5,409 bases of DNA from Clostridiales bacterium. GTDB taxonomy: Bacteria; Bacillota; Clostridia; Lachnospirales; WQUN01. The position numbers were made by a program, and so were the translations under genes. The DNA lies in assembly GCA_031254075.1 (NCBI GenBank), contig JAIRVD010000127.1, forward strand, positions 1 through 5,409. The letters are read 5' to 3'. Below are positions 4,943 through 5,409 of the stretch, piece after piece; positions within the stretch are counted from its first letter, which is position 1, and each line of letters begins with the position of its first letter. Below the pieces are notes generated by a model, which was given only the letters and a program-made list of their open reading frames with translations, did no database searches and had not been told where the DNA came from.

Positions 4943-5409
4943 TATTTTATTTCAATTGTTCGCGTTTCGGGATTACAAAAATTTCGTTGCCTGACTGATT
5001 CGATTGCATTCATAAAATACTCCGGCAGTTCGGAATCAAATTCCATTTCCTCATTGAACGAAGGATGAACAAATTTCAAAAATTTCGCGTGAAGAATTTG
5101 TCCGTCTGATTTGAAAGAATTTTTTTGCGAGCCGTAAACCGAATCGCCGAGAACAGGATGTCCGACATGCGCCATATGCACACGGATTTGATGAGTGCGT
5201 CCGGTTTCGAGTCGTGCTTTAATCAGCGTATAATTCCCCAAACGCTGAATAATCTCAACATAAGTAACGGCAGAACGTGCGCGTGCGCCGGGGGTTGTCA
5301 AAACCGCCATTTTTTTTCTGTCGGTCGGGTGGCGTCCGATTGGCGCGTCGATGCGCAAATTTTTTTTCACCGCGCCGATGCACAGCGCGTGATACACACG
5401 CGTCATTGT
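4942..5409 (-). CDS. rluD: RluA/RluD-family pseudouridine synthase, C-terminal part (5' end outside window)
   Basis: Enzymes of this family convert chosen uridines in 23S rRNA to pseudouridine; RluD acts on helix 69. The 155 visible codons before the stop are open to the window edge, so the ATG at 5406 is probably internal (TMTRVYHAL, matching the family's K-x-Y-x-A-L strand). Strong hallmarks are IDAPIGRHPTDRKKMAV (about 5301-5351), very close to the RluD block P-I-x-RHPT-x-R-x-x-MAV, and LETGRTHQIRVHMAHVGHPVLGD (about 5143-5211), the family's conserved RNA-binding/active-site region. GQILHAKFLKFVHP follows. The catalytic Asp of the HRLDK motif and any S4 domain lie outside the window. It is the first visible gene of the minus-strand operon. 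The family is certain; RluD rather than another RluA-type member is likely from the RHPT-x-R-x-x-MAV block but not proven. Confidence 0.88.
   Translation of the reverse strand, partial: TMTRVYHALCIGAVKKNLRIDAPIGRHPTDRKKMAVLTTPGARARSAVTYVEIIQRLGNYTLIKARLETGRTHQIRVHMAHVGHPVLGDSVYGSQKNSFKSDGQILHAKFLKFVHPSFNEEMEFDSELPEYFMNAIESVRQRNFCNPETRTIEIK

Noticed and set aside
1..5409. CRISPR array, tRNA, rRNA, toxin-antitoxin or defence system
   Set aside because: No regularly spaced repeats, tRNA-like cloverleaf or relevant protein families were seen on either strand.

Overview
The window is bacterial chromosomal DNA with mostly housekeeping content. Protein features (DnaB and RadA that read like Bacillota versions, a YpsA/DUF1273-type SLOG protein, and rplI directly followed by dnaB) suggest Bacillota, perhaps a Negativicutes-like lineage. 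This is inferred from family resemblance read by eye, not from a database search.

Layout, left to right. (1) Positions 2-397, plus strand: the 3' end of an IS4-family DDE transposase, cut by the window edge and carrying the complete Y-(2)-R-(3)-E-(6)-K signature. (2) 421-909 and 909-2270, plus strand: rplI (ribosomal protein L9) and dnaB (replicative helicase), joined by a one-base TAATG stop/start overlap. The transposase stop is only 23 bp before the rplI ATG, and a good -35/-10 pair (TTGACA, 17 bp, TAAACT) straddles the end of the transposase gene, so the insertion sequence may drive rplI-dnaB. (3) 2271-2545: a 275-bp spacer with no credible gene. Its left part is full of small inverted repeats, and its right part holds a possible promoter and a strong ribosome binding site. 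(4) 2546-3013, plus strand: a small SLOG-fold protein of the YpsA/DUF1273 type. (5) 3018-3057: a perfect 15-bp inverted repeat between convergent genes, with its U-tract on the minus-strand side. (6) 4942-5409, 4477-4929 and 3072-4484, minus strand: a tight operon reading leftwards of an RluD-like pseudouridine synthase (5' end outside the window), a VOC-fold protein and radA. The gaps are 12 nt and then an 8-nt overlap.

rplI-dnaB covers translation and replication, while the minus-strand operon covers rRNA modification, an unassigned VOC enzyme and recombination/fork repair. I found no CRISPR array, tRNA, rRNA or recognisable defence cassette, and no clear new multi-gene system. The points most worth a second look are the IS-derived promoter at rplI, the structured spacer after dnaB, the sharp change of codon choice along dnaB, and the duplicated tail on L9.
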